64,000 nucleotides of DNA from an uncultured Slackia sp. GTDB taxonomy: Bacteria > Actinomycetota > Coriobacteriia > Coriobacteriales > Eggerthellaceae. Under the pieces are notes generated by a model. The model was not told where the DNA came from. It was given only the letters and a program-made list of their open reading frames with translations, and searched no databases. Positions 43,403 through 51,516 of this stretch are shown in pieces. Numbering within the stretch: the first letter of the stretch is position 1; each line of letters begins with the position of its first letter. The DNA lies in the NCBI RefSeq assembly GCF_959608125.1, contig NZ_CAUHPG010000003.1, positions 53,086 through 117,085 on the forward strand, given 5' to 3'. The position numbers and the translations under genes are program-made.

Positions 43403-44491
43403 GTGTACTATGCTGCCTCTGTCGATGGCCGGGTTGAAGTGCGTCCGGCTCCTGTTTGCGGGGTTTCTTTGTTCAGCGATCTTGTGGTGGCATATCTTTT
43501 CTTCGGCGGCGCGGGCGCGGGGGTGCTTTCCCTCGTGTCGTTTCTTGACGTGTTTGCGAAAGGCCATGTTCTTGCGGGTCACGCAGGCTTGCCGAGTGCT
43601 GCGAATGCGCGCGATTCGCTGCGCCGCGTTAAGGCGTTTTCCCTCCTTGCGGGGGAGGGCCTTGTCGCTTTCGGCGTGGCCTGCCTCGTGTTCGACCTGG
43701 GGCGCATCGACCGCTTGGCCTTGCTGTTCTTCACCCCTTCGGCATCGTTTATCACGTTCGGGGTTTTCTCGTTGGCCGTCTTACTCGCGTCGGGTGCGCT
43801 GCTGTGCTTCGCGGCGTTTTTCGACGGTATGGCATGGCCTCGGAAAGCCATCCGTCTTCTTGAAACGGTCACGATGGTCGCGGCGTTGTTCGTCATGGTC
43901 TACACGGGCGCGCTGCTTGTGAGCGTCGGCCCCGCGATCGAGTTGTGGCATTCCTGGTGGATACTTGCGCTGTTTCTCTTCTCGTCGGCATCGTGCGGAT
44001 GCGCCGTCATCCTTGTGGTTGCCACCGTGGTCGGCGAATCGGCGTTCGTGCGGCCCTTCGTGCGCAGGCTGCTTCTCATCGACCTGGGCGCCATCGCGTG
44101 CGAGACGCTTTTCGCGGGTCTTTTCATCGTCGATGCTCTTGCGGGAAAAGACGGGCCGTGGTGGCAGCTGTGTGCGTCTCTGTTCGCGGATGGGAGCGTC
44201 TGTGCTGCCTGGTGGGCGGGATTTGTCGTGTGCGGGCTGGCGATTCCCTTTGCATGCGAGGTCTTTGCGTCGCGATTCCCCTCGCTTCGGTTCGAAGGTT
44301 CTCTTGCCTGTGTTTTCGTGGGGGTTTTGATTTTGCTCGGCGGATGGTGCCTGAGATGGTCCATCGTGGAAGCCGCCCAATGGCAGGATATGCAGCTTGC
44401 GTATCCGCAGGAAGATGCGCGTGGAAACGCGTCGGCGTTTGGTTCGGATTCGATTGGAATGACAGAAGATGGCGCTTTTCGAGGTCAATGA
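43403..44491 (+). CDS. NrfD/PsrC-like integral membrane protein
   Basis: This is a predicted quinone-interacting membrane subunit of about 362 residues with about nine hydrophobic helices. The LVVAYLFFGGAGAGVLSL segment and the FTPSASFITFGVFSLAVL stretch match NrfD/PsrC-type proteins. The start is uncertain: GTG at 43403 gives the longest protein, but a TTG at 43469 begins MFSDLVVAYLFF, the usual start of the family. Its end overlaps the GntR gene by 23 bp. It has no matching iron-sulfur subunit next to it, unlike the second NrfD gene at 49380, so it may serve the same complex or a lost one. Confidence 0.72.
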   Translation: MYYAASVDGRVEVRPAPVCGVSLFSDLVVAYLFFGGAGAGVLSLVSFLDVFAKGHVLAGHAGLPSAANARDSLRRVKAFSLLAGEGLVAFGVACLVFDLGRIDRLALLFFTPSASFITFGVFSLAVLLASGALLCFAAFFDGMAWPRKAIRLLETVTMVAALFVMVYTGALLVSVGPAIELWHSWWILALFLFSSASCGCAVILVVATVVGESAFVRPFVRRLLLIDLGAIACETLFAGLFIVDALAGKDGPWWQLCASLFADGSVCAAWWAGFVVCGLAIPFACEVFASRFPSLRFEGSLACVFVGVLILLGGWCLRWSIVEAAQWQDMQLAYPQEDARGNASAFGSDSIGMTEDGAFRGQ

Positions 44492-44936
44492 GAAGAGCAG
44501 CCTTCCCGTATGGCTGCAGCTGAAAAATCGTTTCATATACTTGATTACTTCTGGATACTATAAAACGGACGACCAGCTTCCCACGGTGCGAGGCCTGGCG
44601 GCCGAGGTGGGCGTGAACTACAACACGGTCAGCAAGGTGTACGGCAGCCTCGAAGAGGACGGCTATATCGTGTCGAAGCGCCGGCAAGGGGCCTTCGTCG
44701 CCGATGTGAGCGAACGCTGCGACGTGTCCGTTTCTGCGGTGTCCGAAGGGTTGGCGCGCGAATACCTCAAGCGCTGCCTCGAGGTGGGCATGACGCTTGA
44801 CGACGCCGAGCGGCAGATTCTGAAAACCATCAAGGAGCAACGGGACGCGCAAGCAGGCGGTGAACCTGCCAAGGGAGGCGTGCGGTTCGTCCGCTTCGAC
44901 GACGCAGACTGCGGCCATGCGTCGCGTGGCGCGTGA
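44469..44936 (+). CDS. GntR-family regulator, YtrA-like
   Basis: This is a 155-residue DNA-binding regulator. An N-terminal winged helix (about 8-75: LPTVRGLAAEVGVNYNTVSKVYGSLEEDGYI) is followed by a short helical C-terminus without a ligand domain, the YtrA subtype that often controls its own operon and membrane transport genes. The start overlaps the end of the NrfD-like gene by 23 bp, so the two are probably translationally coupled. It is the only regulator in the respiratory block and a natural candidate for its control. Confidence 0.85.
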   Translation: MALFEVNEKSSLPVWLQLKNRFIYLITSGYYKTDDQLPTVRGLAAEVGVNYNTVSKVYGSLEEDGYIVSKRRQGAFVADVSERCDVSVSAVSEGLAREYLKRCLEVGMTLDDAERQILKTIKEQRDAQAGGEPAKGGVRFVRFDDADCGHASRGA

Positions 44937-44997
44937 TCGCTCGAACGAATGGCAATGCCGTATTGAACATGCCGATCAGGCGGGGATAGGGGAGACG

Positions 44998-45945
44998 ATG
45001 GGCAAAAAAGCTCGCAAGCAGAAGGAATCAAGGCAGAAGGGCGCTTGCGGCCCCCTTCGTTTCGACGGCACGCCGTCCATGCCGCAGATCGAACGCAGGA
45101 GAACCACCCGCAATGGCGCAACGGTGTTTTCCATCGCGGTTTTCGCGCTCGCCTTCGCGATCGTGGCGTCGGCATGGGCGCTGGTGGCGGGGCGCATCGG
45201 CCTGGCGGCGCTGCTCGTTGCGTGCTTCGTGGGCCTTCTCGCGTCTAATTCCATCCATATCGTTTTGGAATGGGAGAAGGCCGTGGTCATGCGCTTCGGC
45301 CGGTTCAACAGGGTTGCGGGGCCGGGCATCGTGTTCACCATTCCCATCGTCGAGTTCTATACGGTGCGCATCGACCAGCGCGTGGCGTCGGTGTATTTCG
45401 GCGCCGAGGAAACGCTCACGAAAGACCTGGTGCCGGTGAATGTCGACGCGGTCCTGTTCTGGATGGTCTTCGACCCCGAGAAGGCGGCCGTGGAGGTGGA
45501 GGACTACGTGACGGCGGTTTCGTGGGTGGCCCAGACCTCGATGAGGGAGGCCATCGGCCGCATTTCCGTCGCGGAGCTGGCAACGCGGCGCGAGCAGCTC
45601 GACGACGAGTTGAAAGACCGCATCGAACAGAAGCTTTCCCCTTGGGGCATCGACATCATCGACGTGGAGGTGCGCGACATCGTCATTCCGAAGGAGCTGC
45701 AAAAGGCCATGGCCGCCGAGGCCGTTGCCGAGCGCAAACGCAATGCACGCATCGTGCTGGCCGAGGCCGAGCAGGATATATCCGCCATGCTCGCCGACGC
45801 CTCCGAAAGCTACGACGCCAACGACGTTGCGATGCGCCTGCGTACCATGCATCTTGCGTGCGAGGGCATGGAGGAATCGGGCGGCACGCTCGTGCTTCCG
45901 AGCAGTTTTGCCGACGGATTCGTGGGCGACGGCGCGAAGAAATAG
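44998..45945 (+). CDS. Slipin/SPFH (band 7) membrane protein
   Basis: The 315-residue protein has a basic N-terminus, two hydrophobic segments (about 39-60 and 62-82), then the SPFH domain: EWEKAVVMRFGRFNRVAGPGIVF, DQRVASVYF, TKDLVPVNVDAVLFW, then IGRISVAELATRREQL. A helical ERKRNARIVLAEAEQDIS region follows. Slipins form membrane microdomain scaffolds. Many bacterial slipin genes lie next to an NfeD protease-like gene, but none is seen here. Its place inside the respiratory block suggests a role in organising the complex, which is an inference. The ATG follows a GGGGAG ribosome site. Confidence 0.87.
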   Translation: MGKKARKQKESRQKGACGPLRFDGTPSMPQIERRRTTRNGATVFSIAVFALAFAIVASAWALVAGRIGLAALLVACFVGLLASNSIHIVLEWEKAVVMRFGRFNRVAGPGIVFTIPIVEFYTVRIDQRVASVYFGAEETLTKDLVPVNVDAVLFWMVFDPEKAAVEVEDYVTAVSWVAQTSMREAIGRISVAELATRREQLDDELKDRIEQKLSPWGIDIIDVEVRDIVIPKELQKAMAAEAVAERKRNARIVLAEAEQDISAMLADASESYDANDVAMRLRTMHLACEGMEESGGTLVLPSSFADGFVGDGAKK

Positions 45946-46199
45946 GATAAGACGCGTTTCTTCAGGCGTTTTTTCGTCGATCATACTCAAAATAGAATAA
46001 TCATTGTCATATATTGCCCTATTCAATCCTTGAATATCCCCTGTATGTATGACAACCTATGACAAAAGAATCAGCTGGTTCTTGTCAAGGACGCAAGCGC
46101 CGCTTGCGTGAGGGAGGACGTCCGCAGGGGAAAGGTCGTCGCGATGCGCAACGCAACGCCTTTGAAGCGGACGGTTCGAATCTTTTGTTAGGGGGAACA
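45946..46199 (+). promoter_or_regulatory. Probable promoter/operator region of the molybdoenzyme operon
   Basis: This AT-rich gap before the molybdoprotein gene contains an 8-base word TATGACAA twice in direct order (46048-46055 and 46058-46065) and once as its reverse complement (46004-46011). There is also a 7-3-7 dyad TATTCAA-TCC-TTGAATA at 46020-46036. These look like binding sites for regulators. The stretch from 46066 to 46190 is GC-rich and may be leader RNA. Confidence 0.55.
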
Positions 46200-48743
46200 T
46201 TGGCAGCGGAACAGAATGCGGGCTCTCGCACAATCACGCGTAGAAGCTTTCTGAAGACGACGGCCGCGGTTGCCGCCGGAACGACGGCGACCGTCTCGCT
46301 TACGTCATGCGCTCAATCGCAGCCGGGGCTGCCGCAGGTTGCAGGGGAATTCGTTGCGGGACAGCCGAACAACGAGGGCGAAACGATCTTTCGAGGAGTA
46401 TGCAGGCCGAACTGTTTCGGCTTCTGCCATCTGAACGTGCATGTGCGCGACGGCAAGGTGGTCAAGACGTCTCGCGCGCCGTACAACGAGGATTGCTACA
46501 GCCGCATCTGCCAGCGCGGCCTTTCGCACGTGCATCGCATCTACGACCCCGAGCGTGTTCAGTATCCCATGCGTCGCGTGCAGGGAACCGAGCGCGGTGC
46601 GGGTCAGTGGGAGCGCATCAGCTGGGATGAGGCTCTGACCGAAATCGCCGAGAACATCAAGAAGACCCAGGCCGAATACGGCGAAGGCGCGCTCGCGTTT
46701 TTGACCGCTTCGGGCAATCAGTCGGCGGGCATCACGGGCGCCTACGGCCGTTTGCAGAACATCCTCAATGCCAGCAGCATCGCGCCGTGCTTGGACATGG
46801 GCAGCTTCTACGGCATGCAGGCGGTTGCCGGCCTCTACATCACTCCGTTGATGGGCCTGGCCATGTGGGAGGGCAACGAGCCCACCGATGCCAAAAACGC
46901 CAAGACCATCATGGTGTGGGGCGCCAACATCACCGATGCGCAGGTCCAGAACTGGCATCACATCAAAGAGGCGATGGAGGGCGGCACCAAGCTCGTCGTC
47001 ATCGATCCCACGTACACGCAGATCGCATCGAAATCCGACAAGTGGATTCCCGTCCGTCCGGGAAGCGACACGCTTTTGAAGTACGCCATCATGCGCGTGA
47101 TCGTGGAGCGCGGCGCGCAGGATGAGGTCTATCTTCGCGACCATACGGTGGCGCCGTTTTTGGTGCGCAGCGACACGGGCATGTTCGTCCGTCGCAGCGA
47201 CACCGGCATCGCCCCCGTTGCAACCGGCGTGATCGACCCGACGACCGGCCAGGAGGTCATGGACGACCCCTATATGGTGCTCGTCGACGGCGCGCTCGTT
47301 CCCTTGACGGAGTCCGATCCGACGCACGTGGCGATCGAGGGTTCGTACGACCTTGGCGGCGTGGCATGCCGCACGGCATACGAGCTGTTGAAGGAAGAAA
47401 TCATGTCGCATAGCCTCGAAGAGGCGAGCGAGCTGTGCGAGGTTTCCGTCGAAGACATCGAGTATCTGGCCGACGTCTGCATCGACGGCCCGGTGTTTCA
47501 TTACGAGGGCTACGGCCCGCAGGCATACAACAACGGCGGCCACACCACCATGGCGGGCCTGACGCTTTGCGCGCTTGTCGGCAACCTCGGCAAGCCCGGC
47601 GCTTCGTACGGTTCGTACTGGGGCATCCACATGGGCGACAACGCCGCCTATAAGGCGCCGACCGGCGCGAGCACGGGCCTGAGCATTCCCAGCGTCGATT
47701 TCGCCAACGTTGCCAAGACCGGCAAATTTGCAGGCCAGGATGCCAAGATCAAGATGCTGTGGATGTATTCGGCCAACCCCTTGAACACCCACACCGACAC
47801 GCACGCATGGACCGACGGCATCATCCCGTCGCTCGATTACGTGGTGGTGGCCGATTCCGTCATGACCGATTCGGCCCGCTATGCCGACATGGTGCTTCCC
47901 GTGGCGCAGTGGTTCGAGCTCGAAGAGGTGGCCAACGCAGGCCAGTGCTTCTCGCTGAACTACAGCGAGAAGGCGATCGAACCTTTGTACGAGAGCAAGC
48001 CCGACACCCAGATTATCACCGAACTGGCCGAAAAGCTCGGCCTGGGCGAATTTTTCACCCTGTCCAACGAGGAAATCCTCGAGGAGCTTTTCGACTGCGA
48101 CACGTGCGCGATGGTCGGCGTGAGCATGGATGCGCTGCGCGAGAAGAAGCAGATTCGCTTCATCGAGGGCGACGCCGAAAAAGAGCCCCATATCGCCTAC
48201 AAGGACGGCGTCTTCGGCACGGCTTCGGGCCGCTTCGAGTTCTATCGCGAAATGCCCATGGTGCGCGCGCTTTCCAGCAAGACCCCGACGCCCGAAGAGG
48301 TGGAACGCGACCGCATGGCGCGTTGGTTCCCGCCTTTGGAGGCATGGCCCGAAAACGACTTGTACAAGAAGTATCCGCTGGTGCTCATGAGCGAGCGTCC
48401 TCGCTATCGCGTGCATTCCCAGTGGTACAGCACGCCGCTTCTGCGCGAGCTCGATTCCGAGCCGTTCGTGCGGATCAACCCCGCTGATGCGGCTGCGCGC
48501 GGTATCGCTGACGGCGATTACGTGGAATGTTACAACGACCGCGGAACGGCGGTTGCCAGGGCGGTCTTCTCCGACGCCATTCGTCCCGGCACGCTGGTCT
48601 ATCCCAAGGGATGGCAGCGCTACCAGCACAAGGCGGGCGGCTGGTCTGAGCTCAGCTCCACCGAATACGACGTGTTCGGCGTGAACAACAATTTCATGGA
48701 CGTGCTTTGCGAGGTCCGCGTGTGGAACGAAGAGGGTGAATAG
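46200..48743 (+). CDS. Tat-exported molybdopterin oxidoreductase (DMSO reductase family)
   Basis: This is a catalytic subunit for an anaerobic respiratory enzyme, 847 residues from the TTG at 46200. That TTG has an AGGGGG ribosome site and places the Tat motif TRRSFLK at residues 13-19; the ATG at 46059 lies inside a repeated operator-like word and gives an unlikely long basic leader. A possible lipobox (LTSC, Cys37) follows. The [4Fe-4S] ligands are Cys68, Cys72, Cys76 and Cys104, in a Cx3Cx3Cx27C spacing. The molybdopterin and dinucleotide-binding segments VWGANITDAQ and PLVLMSERPRYRVHSQW fit the DmsA branch. The substrate (S- or N-oxide, selenate, other) cannot be told. Confidence 0.88.
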   Translation: MAAEQNAGSRTITRRSFLKTTAAVAAGTTATVSLTSCAQSQPGLPQVAGEFVAGQPNNEGETIFRGVCRPNCFGFCHLNVHVRDGKVVKTSRAPYNEDCYSRICQRGLSHVHRIYDPERVQYPMRRVQGTERGAGQWERISWDEALTEIAENIKKTQAEYGEGALAFLTASGNQSAGITGAYGRLQNILNASSIAPCLDMGSFYGMQAVAGLYITPLMGLAMWEGNEPTDAKNAKTIMVWGANITDAQVQNWHHIKEAMEGGTKLVVIDPTYTQIASKSDKWIPVRPGSDTLLKYAIMRVIVERGAQDEVYLRDHTVAPFLVRSDTGMFVRRSDTGIAPVATGVIDPTTGQEVMDDPYMVLVDGALVPLTESDPTHVAIEGSYDLGGVACRTAYELLKEEIMSHSLEEASELCEVSVEDIEYLADVCIDGPVFHYEGYGPQAYNNGGHTTMAGLTLCALVGNLGKPGASYGSYWGIHMGDNAAYKAPTGASTGLSIPSVDFANVAKTGKFAGQDAKIKMLWMYSANPLNTHTDTHAWTDGIIPSLDYVVVADSVMTDSARYADMVLPVAQWFELEEVANAGQCFSLNYSEKAIEPLYESKPDTQIITELAEKLGLGEFFTLSNEEILEELFDCDTCAMVGVSMDALREKKQIRFIEGDAEKEPHIAYKDGVFGTASGRFEFYREMPMVRALSSKTPTPEEVERDRMARWFPPLEAWPENDLYKKYPLVLMSERPRYRVHSQWYSTPLLRELDSEPFVRINPADAAARGIADGDYVECYNDRGTAVARAVFSDAIRPGTLVYPKGWQRYQHKAGGWSELSSTEYDVFGVNNNFMDVLCEVRVWNEEGE

Positions 48744-48745
48744 CG

Positions 48746-49366
48746 ATGCGTCTCGGATATGTCATCGATAAGAAGTCGTGCATCGGCTGCCACGCGTGCG
48801 CCGTTGCATGCAAGGTGGAGAACAACCTGCCCGACGGCGTGTGGTGGAATCGCATCCTGACCGAAGGCGGCGAGAACCGCGACACCCCGAAGGGAACCTA
48901 TCCCAACCTTTCCATGGGAAACATCGCCGTTTCGTGCCAGCATTGCGACAACCCCGCATGTGTGAAGGTGTGCCCTGTGGGCGCGACGTATAAAGACGAG
49001 GCCACGGGCGCCGTTCGCCAGGATTACGACAAGTGCATCGGCTGCCGCATGTGCATGGCCGCCTGCCCTTACACGGGCGTGCGCAGCTTCAACTGGGAAG
49101 AGCCCGTGTATGCGATCGGCCAGGATATGGGCGATGTGAGCGTTGCCAAGCATCAGAAGCACACGGTGGAGAAATGCACCATGTGCTGGCATCGCCTTGC
49201 GCAGGGGCTCCAGCCCGCGTGCATCGAGGTGTGCCCCGCACGCGTGCGCTATTTCGGCGATTTCGACGATCCCGATTCCGAGGTGTCCAAGCTTATCAGG
49301 GAGCGCGAATACATGCAGCTCCTTCCCGATAGCGGAACCTCTCCGTCCGTGTATTACCTGGTGTAA
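48746..49366 (+). CDS. Four-cluster ferredoxin subunit (DmsB-like)
   Basis: The 206-residue electron-transfer subunit has sixteen cysteines in four groups: CIGCHACAVAC (12-22), CQHCDNPACVKVC, CIGCRMCMAAC and CTMCWHRLAQGLQPAC with IEVCP, enough for four [4Fe-4S] clusters. It would pass electrons from the NrfD-type subunit to the molybdoprotein. Only two bases separate it from the catalytic gene, so co-translation is likely. It has no signal of its own and would be carried out with the catalytic partner. Confidence 0.94.
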   Translation: MRLGYVIDKKSCIGCHACAVACKVENNLPDGVWWNRILTEGGENRDTPKGTYPNLSMGNIAVSCQHCDNPACVKVCPVGATYKDEATGAVRQDYDKCIGCRMCMAACPYTGVRSFNWEEPVYAIGQDMGDVSVAKHQKHTVEKCTMCWHRLAQGLQPACIEVCPARVRYFGDFDDPDSEVSKLIREREYMQLLPDSGTSPSVYYLV

Positions 49367-49379
49367 GCGAGGGGAAAGA

Positions 49380-50609
49380 ATGTCTGACAACAAGCAGGCG
49401 GCATCCGCCGCCAAGACCTGGGCGCCTTGCAAAGCGGGCAAGGCCCTCAATATTGCCATTGCCGTGTCCGCCGTCATCACTGTCGCCGGCATCGCGCTGT
49501 GGATGGTCCAGCTTTCGGGCGGCATGATCCAGACGGGCATGCGCGACCTTGATTCGTGGGGTCTCTACATCATGTCCTTCATGTTCTTCGTCGGCCTGTC
49601 CGCGGGCGGCCTGATCATCAGCTCCATGCCGAAGGCGTTCGGCATCAAGGGCTTCGGCGGCATCAGCAAGGTCGCCGTGTGGACCTCGATCTGCTGCACC
49701 GTGTGCGCGATCGGCCTGGTGGTGGTCGACCTCGGCCAGCCGATCCGTCTGTGGGAGCTGTTCGTGTACTCCAACCTGACCAGTCCGCTGATGTGGGACG
49801 TGCTGGTCATCGGAACGTATCTGGTGCTTTCGCTTTTCTATCTGTGGGCGCAGATCCGCTTCGAGCAAGGCAAGATGCGCGCGGTGGCCCTGCGCGTCAT
49901 CAGCGTGGTCGCGCTTGTGGTGGCGGTGTTGGTCCATTCGGTGACGGCTTGGATTCTGGGACTGAACATCTCCCACGAGTTCTGGCATACCGCCCTTCTG
50001 GCCCCGTGGTTCGTGAGCTCCGCCCTGGTGTGCGGAACCGCCCTGGTGCTGGCCGTCGTCATCGCGCTGCGTGCGGCGGGCTATTTCGACGTGGCCGACG
50101 ACAACCTCGTCAAGATGGCGAAGCTTCTGGGCGCGTTCGTGTGCGTGGACCTGTATTTCTTCGGATGCGACCTTCTGACTACGGGTTATCCGCTTTCCGA
50201 AGGCGGCGTGGGCATCGTGGAGATGCTCACGAGCGGCGTGCTCGCCCCCTTTTTCTGGGTCGAGGTTATCGGGTGCATCGCGTGTGCCGTCGTGTGCTTC
50301 ACGCCTAAGCTGCGCTCCAATGCGCTGCTCATCGTGGCGTCCGTGCTGGCCATCGTCGGCATCTTCTGCAAGCGCGTGCAGCTTATCGTAGGCGGGTTCC
50401 AGGTTCCTAATCTCGACATGCCCACCGTTTTGACCGATCATGCGGCGCTTGGCGGCTACGATGCGTACGGCTCGTTTGCGAGCCTGTATGCGAATAGCGT
50501 GTATGCGCCTGCGCCGATCGAATTCGGCGTCGTCGCCGGCGTGTTCGCCCTGGGCGTTTTGATGCTGCTTCTGGGCATCAAGCATCTTCCGTTGAAGTCG
50601 GCCGAATAG
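49380..50609 (+). CDS. NrfD-type membrane anchor/quinol oxidase subunit
   Basis: This is a 409-residue membrane protein with about ten helices, expected to anchor the molybdoenzyme and exchange electrons with menaquinone. Family segments include SWGLYIMSFMFFVGLSAGGL and DLGQPIRLWELFVYSNLTSPL, with the Tyr/His-rich NISHEFWHTALLAPWF. It starts 14 bases after the iron-sulfur gene behind an AGGGGAAAG ribosome site. Confidence 0.92.
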   Translation: MSDNKQAASAAKTWAPCKAGKALNIAIAVSAVITVAGIALWMVQLSGGMIQTGMRDLDSWGLYIMSFMFFVGLSAGGLIISSMPKAFGIKGFGGISKVAVWTSICCTVCAIGLVVVDLGQPIRLWELFVYSNLTSPLMWDVLVIGTYLVLSLFYLWAQIRFEQGKMRAVALRVISVVALVVAVLVHSVTAWILGLNISHEFWHTALLAPWFVSSALVCGTALVLAVVIALRAAGYFDVADDNLVKMAKLLGAFVCVDLYFFGCDLLTTGYPLSEGGVGIVEMLTSGVLAPFFWVEVIGCIACAVVCFTPKLRSNALLIVASVLAIVGIFCKRVQLIVGGFQVPNLDMPTVLTDHAALGGYDAYGSFASLYANSVYAPAPIEFGVVAGVFALGVLMLLLGIKHLPLKSAE

Positions 50610-50617
50610 GCGAAAAG

Positions 50618-50658
50618 ACCCGCGTGTCGTTTTGTGTGAGCGCATGCGACGCGCGGGT
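50618..50658 (+). other. Intra-operon hairpin
   Basis: A 12-bp stem (50618-50629 with 50647-50658, one G-T pair) lies between the NrfD gene and the CX4CH gene. No T run follows. It might stabilise the upstream mRNA end or tune expression of the downstream genes. Confidence 0.55.
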
Positions 50659-50702
50659 TCGTCGGTTGTATTTCGGCTGTCTGAAGGGAAGGTGATGGCG
50701 CG

Positions 50703-51062
50703 ATGAGGCGAATCTTCGCTTACGCGGCTCTTTTCGCGGCGGCGTGCCTGCTGTCGTTTTTCGCGGCCGATGTCGCGCTCGACGCCGTGAGCGCACCTGC
50801 GGGCATTACGGCCGAATCGGAATGCCCTGTCGTGCAGGGGTGCGCCACCGGGCAATGCCACGGGTTCGATAACGTGCCCGCACCCGACGGCATCCATGAG
50901 ATGAAGTGCCCGGAAGATGGCTGCGCGTCAGTCGATTGCCACGCGTGGAGTGCCCTTTCCGACGGCTACCGCCGGGCATCGGGCGTCAGCCTCATGGTGT
51001 GGCTTCTGGTGCCCGCCATGTTCGCGTGCATCGCCATCGTCATGGTAAGAAAGTCGAGGTGA
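50703..51062 (+). CDS. Small anchored protein with two CX4CH motifs
   Basis: I know no named family for this 119-residue protein. It has a hydrophobic N-terminal helix (about 4-24) that could be a signal or anchor, a ~70-residue outer part and a C-terminal membrane helix (about 94-114). The outer part is a pseudo-repeat of two units: Cys41, Cys47, Cys52-His53 and Cys69, Cys74, Cys79-His80. Each unit ends in CX4CH (CATGQCH and CASVDCH), a spacing known for some atypical haem c sites but not the usual CXXCH. Covalent haem, an iron-sulfur cluster or another metal are all possible. It lies in the molybdoenzyme operon, six bases before the DUF4405 gene. Confidence 0.7.
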   Translation: MRRIFAYAALFAAACLLSFFAADVALDAVSAPAGITAESECPVVQGCATGQCHGFDNVPAPDGIHEMKCPEDGCASVDCHAWSALSDGYRRASGVSLMVWLLVPAMFACIAIVMVRKSR

Positions 51063-51067
51063 CATCG

Positions 51068-51496
51068 ATGAGTATGCGATCATTCGTTTTCGACGTCGTG
51101 CTTGCCGCGGGCGCGATCGCGCTGATGTTTCCCGATTCGACTGGCTATGGCGTGCATGAATGGGCGGGGCTTGTGTTCGCGGTTGCGGTGATCGTCCATG
51201 TGGCGGCGCGCCACGAGGAAGGCGCCAGGCTGTTCCAGAACGGATTTCGCAAACGCCGTGCGGGCAAGGCTTTTTCGTTCGTGTTGAATGCGGCGATCTT
51301 CGTCGATCTGGCGGTTTGCGCGGTTTCGGGCCTGATGGTGTCGGGTGCCGTGCTGCCGACGTTCGGCCTGTATGCCGGAGGGTTTTTCTTCTGGGCGCCT
51401 GTCCATGCGTTTTCGGCGCAGTTGTTCATGGCGCTTGCTTTGGTACATGTCGTCTTGTTCGCGCCGAAGATGAAGGCCGTTGTGTCGAAGCGATGA
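51068..51496 (+). CDS. DUF4405 / cytochrome b561-like membrane protein
   Basis: This is a 142-residue protein with four hydrophobic helices. Histidines placed near membrane faces (His30 in VHEWAG, His44 and His49, His113 in VHAFSAQ, His126 in LVHVV) could bind haem b, as proposed for DUF4405 and cytochrome b561-like proteins. It directly follows the CX4CH gene and could pass electrons to or from it. The ATG has an AGGTG ribosome site; longer in-frame starts run into the previous gene and are not supported. Confidence 0.78.
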   Translation: MSMRSFVFDVVLAAGAIALMFPDSTGYGVHEWAGLVFAVAVIVHVAARHEEGARLFQNGFRKRRAGKAFSFVLNAAIFVDLAVCAVSGLMVSGAVLPTFGLYAGGFFFWAPVHAFSAQLFMALALVHVVLFAPKMKAVVSKR

Positions 51497-51516
51497 CGGG
51501 GGAAAGGGGTAAACAC

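Noticed and set aside
46059..46199. ATG at 46059 as start of the molybdoprotein
   Set aside because: The ATG is inside a repeated operator-like word, lacks a ribosome site and would add 47 basic residues before the Tat motif. The TTG at 46200 has a strong ribosome site at the right distance.
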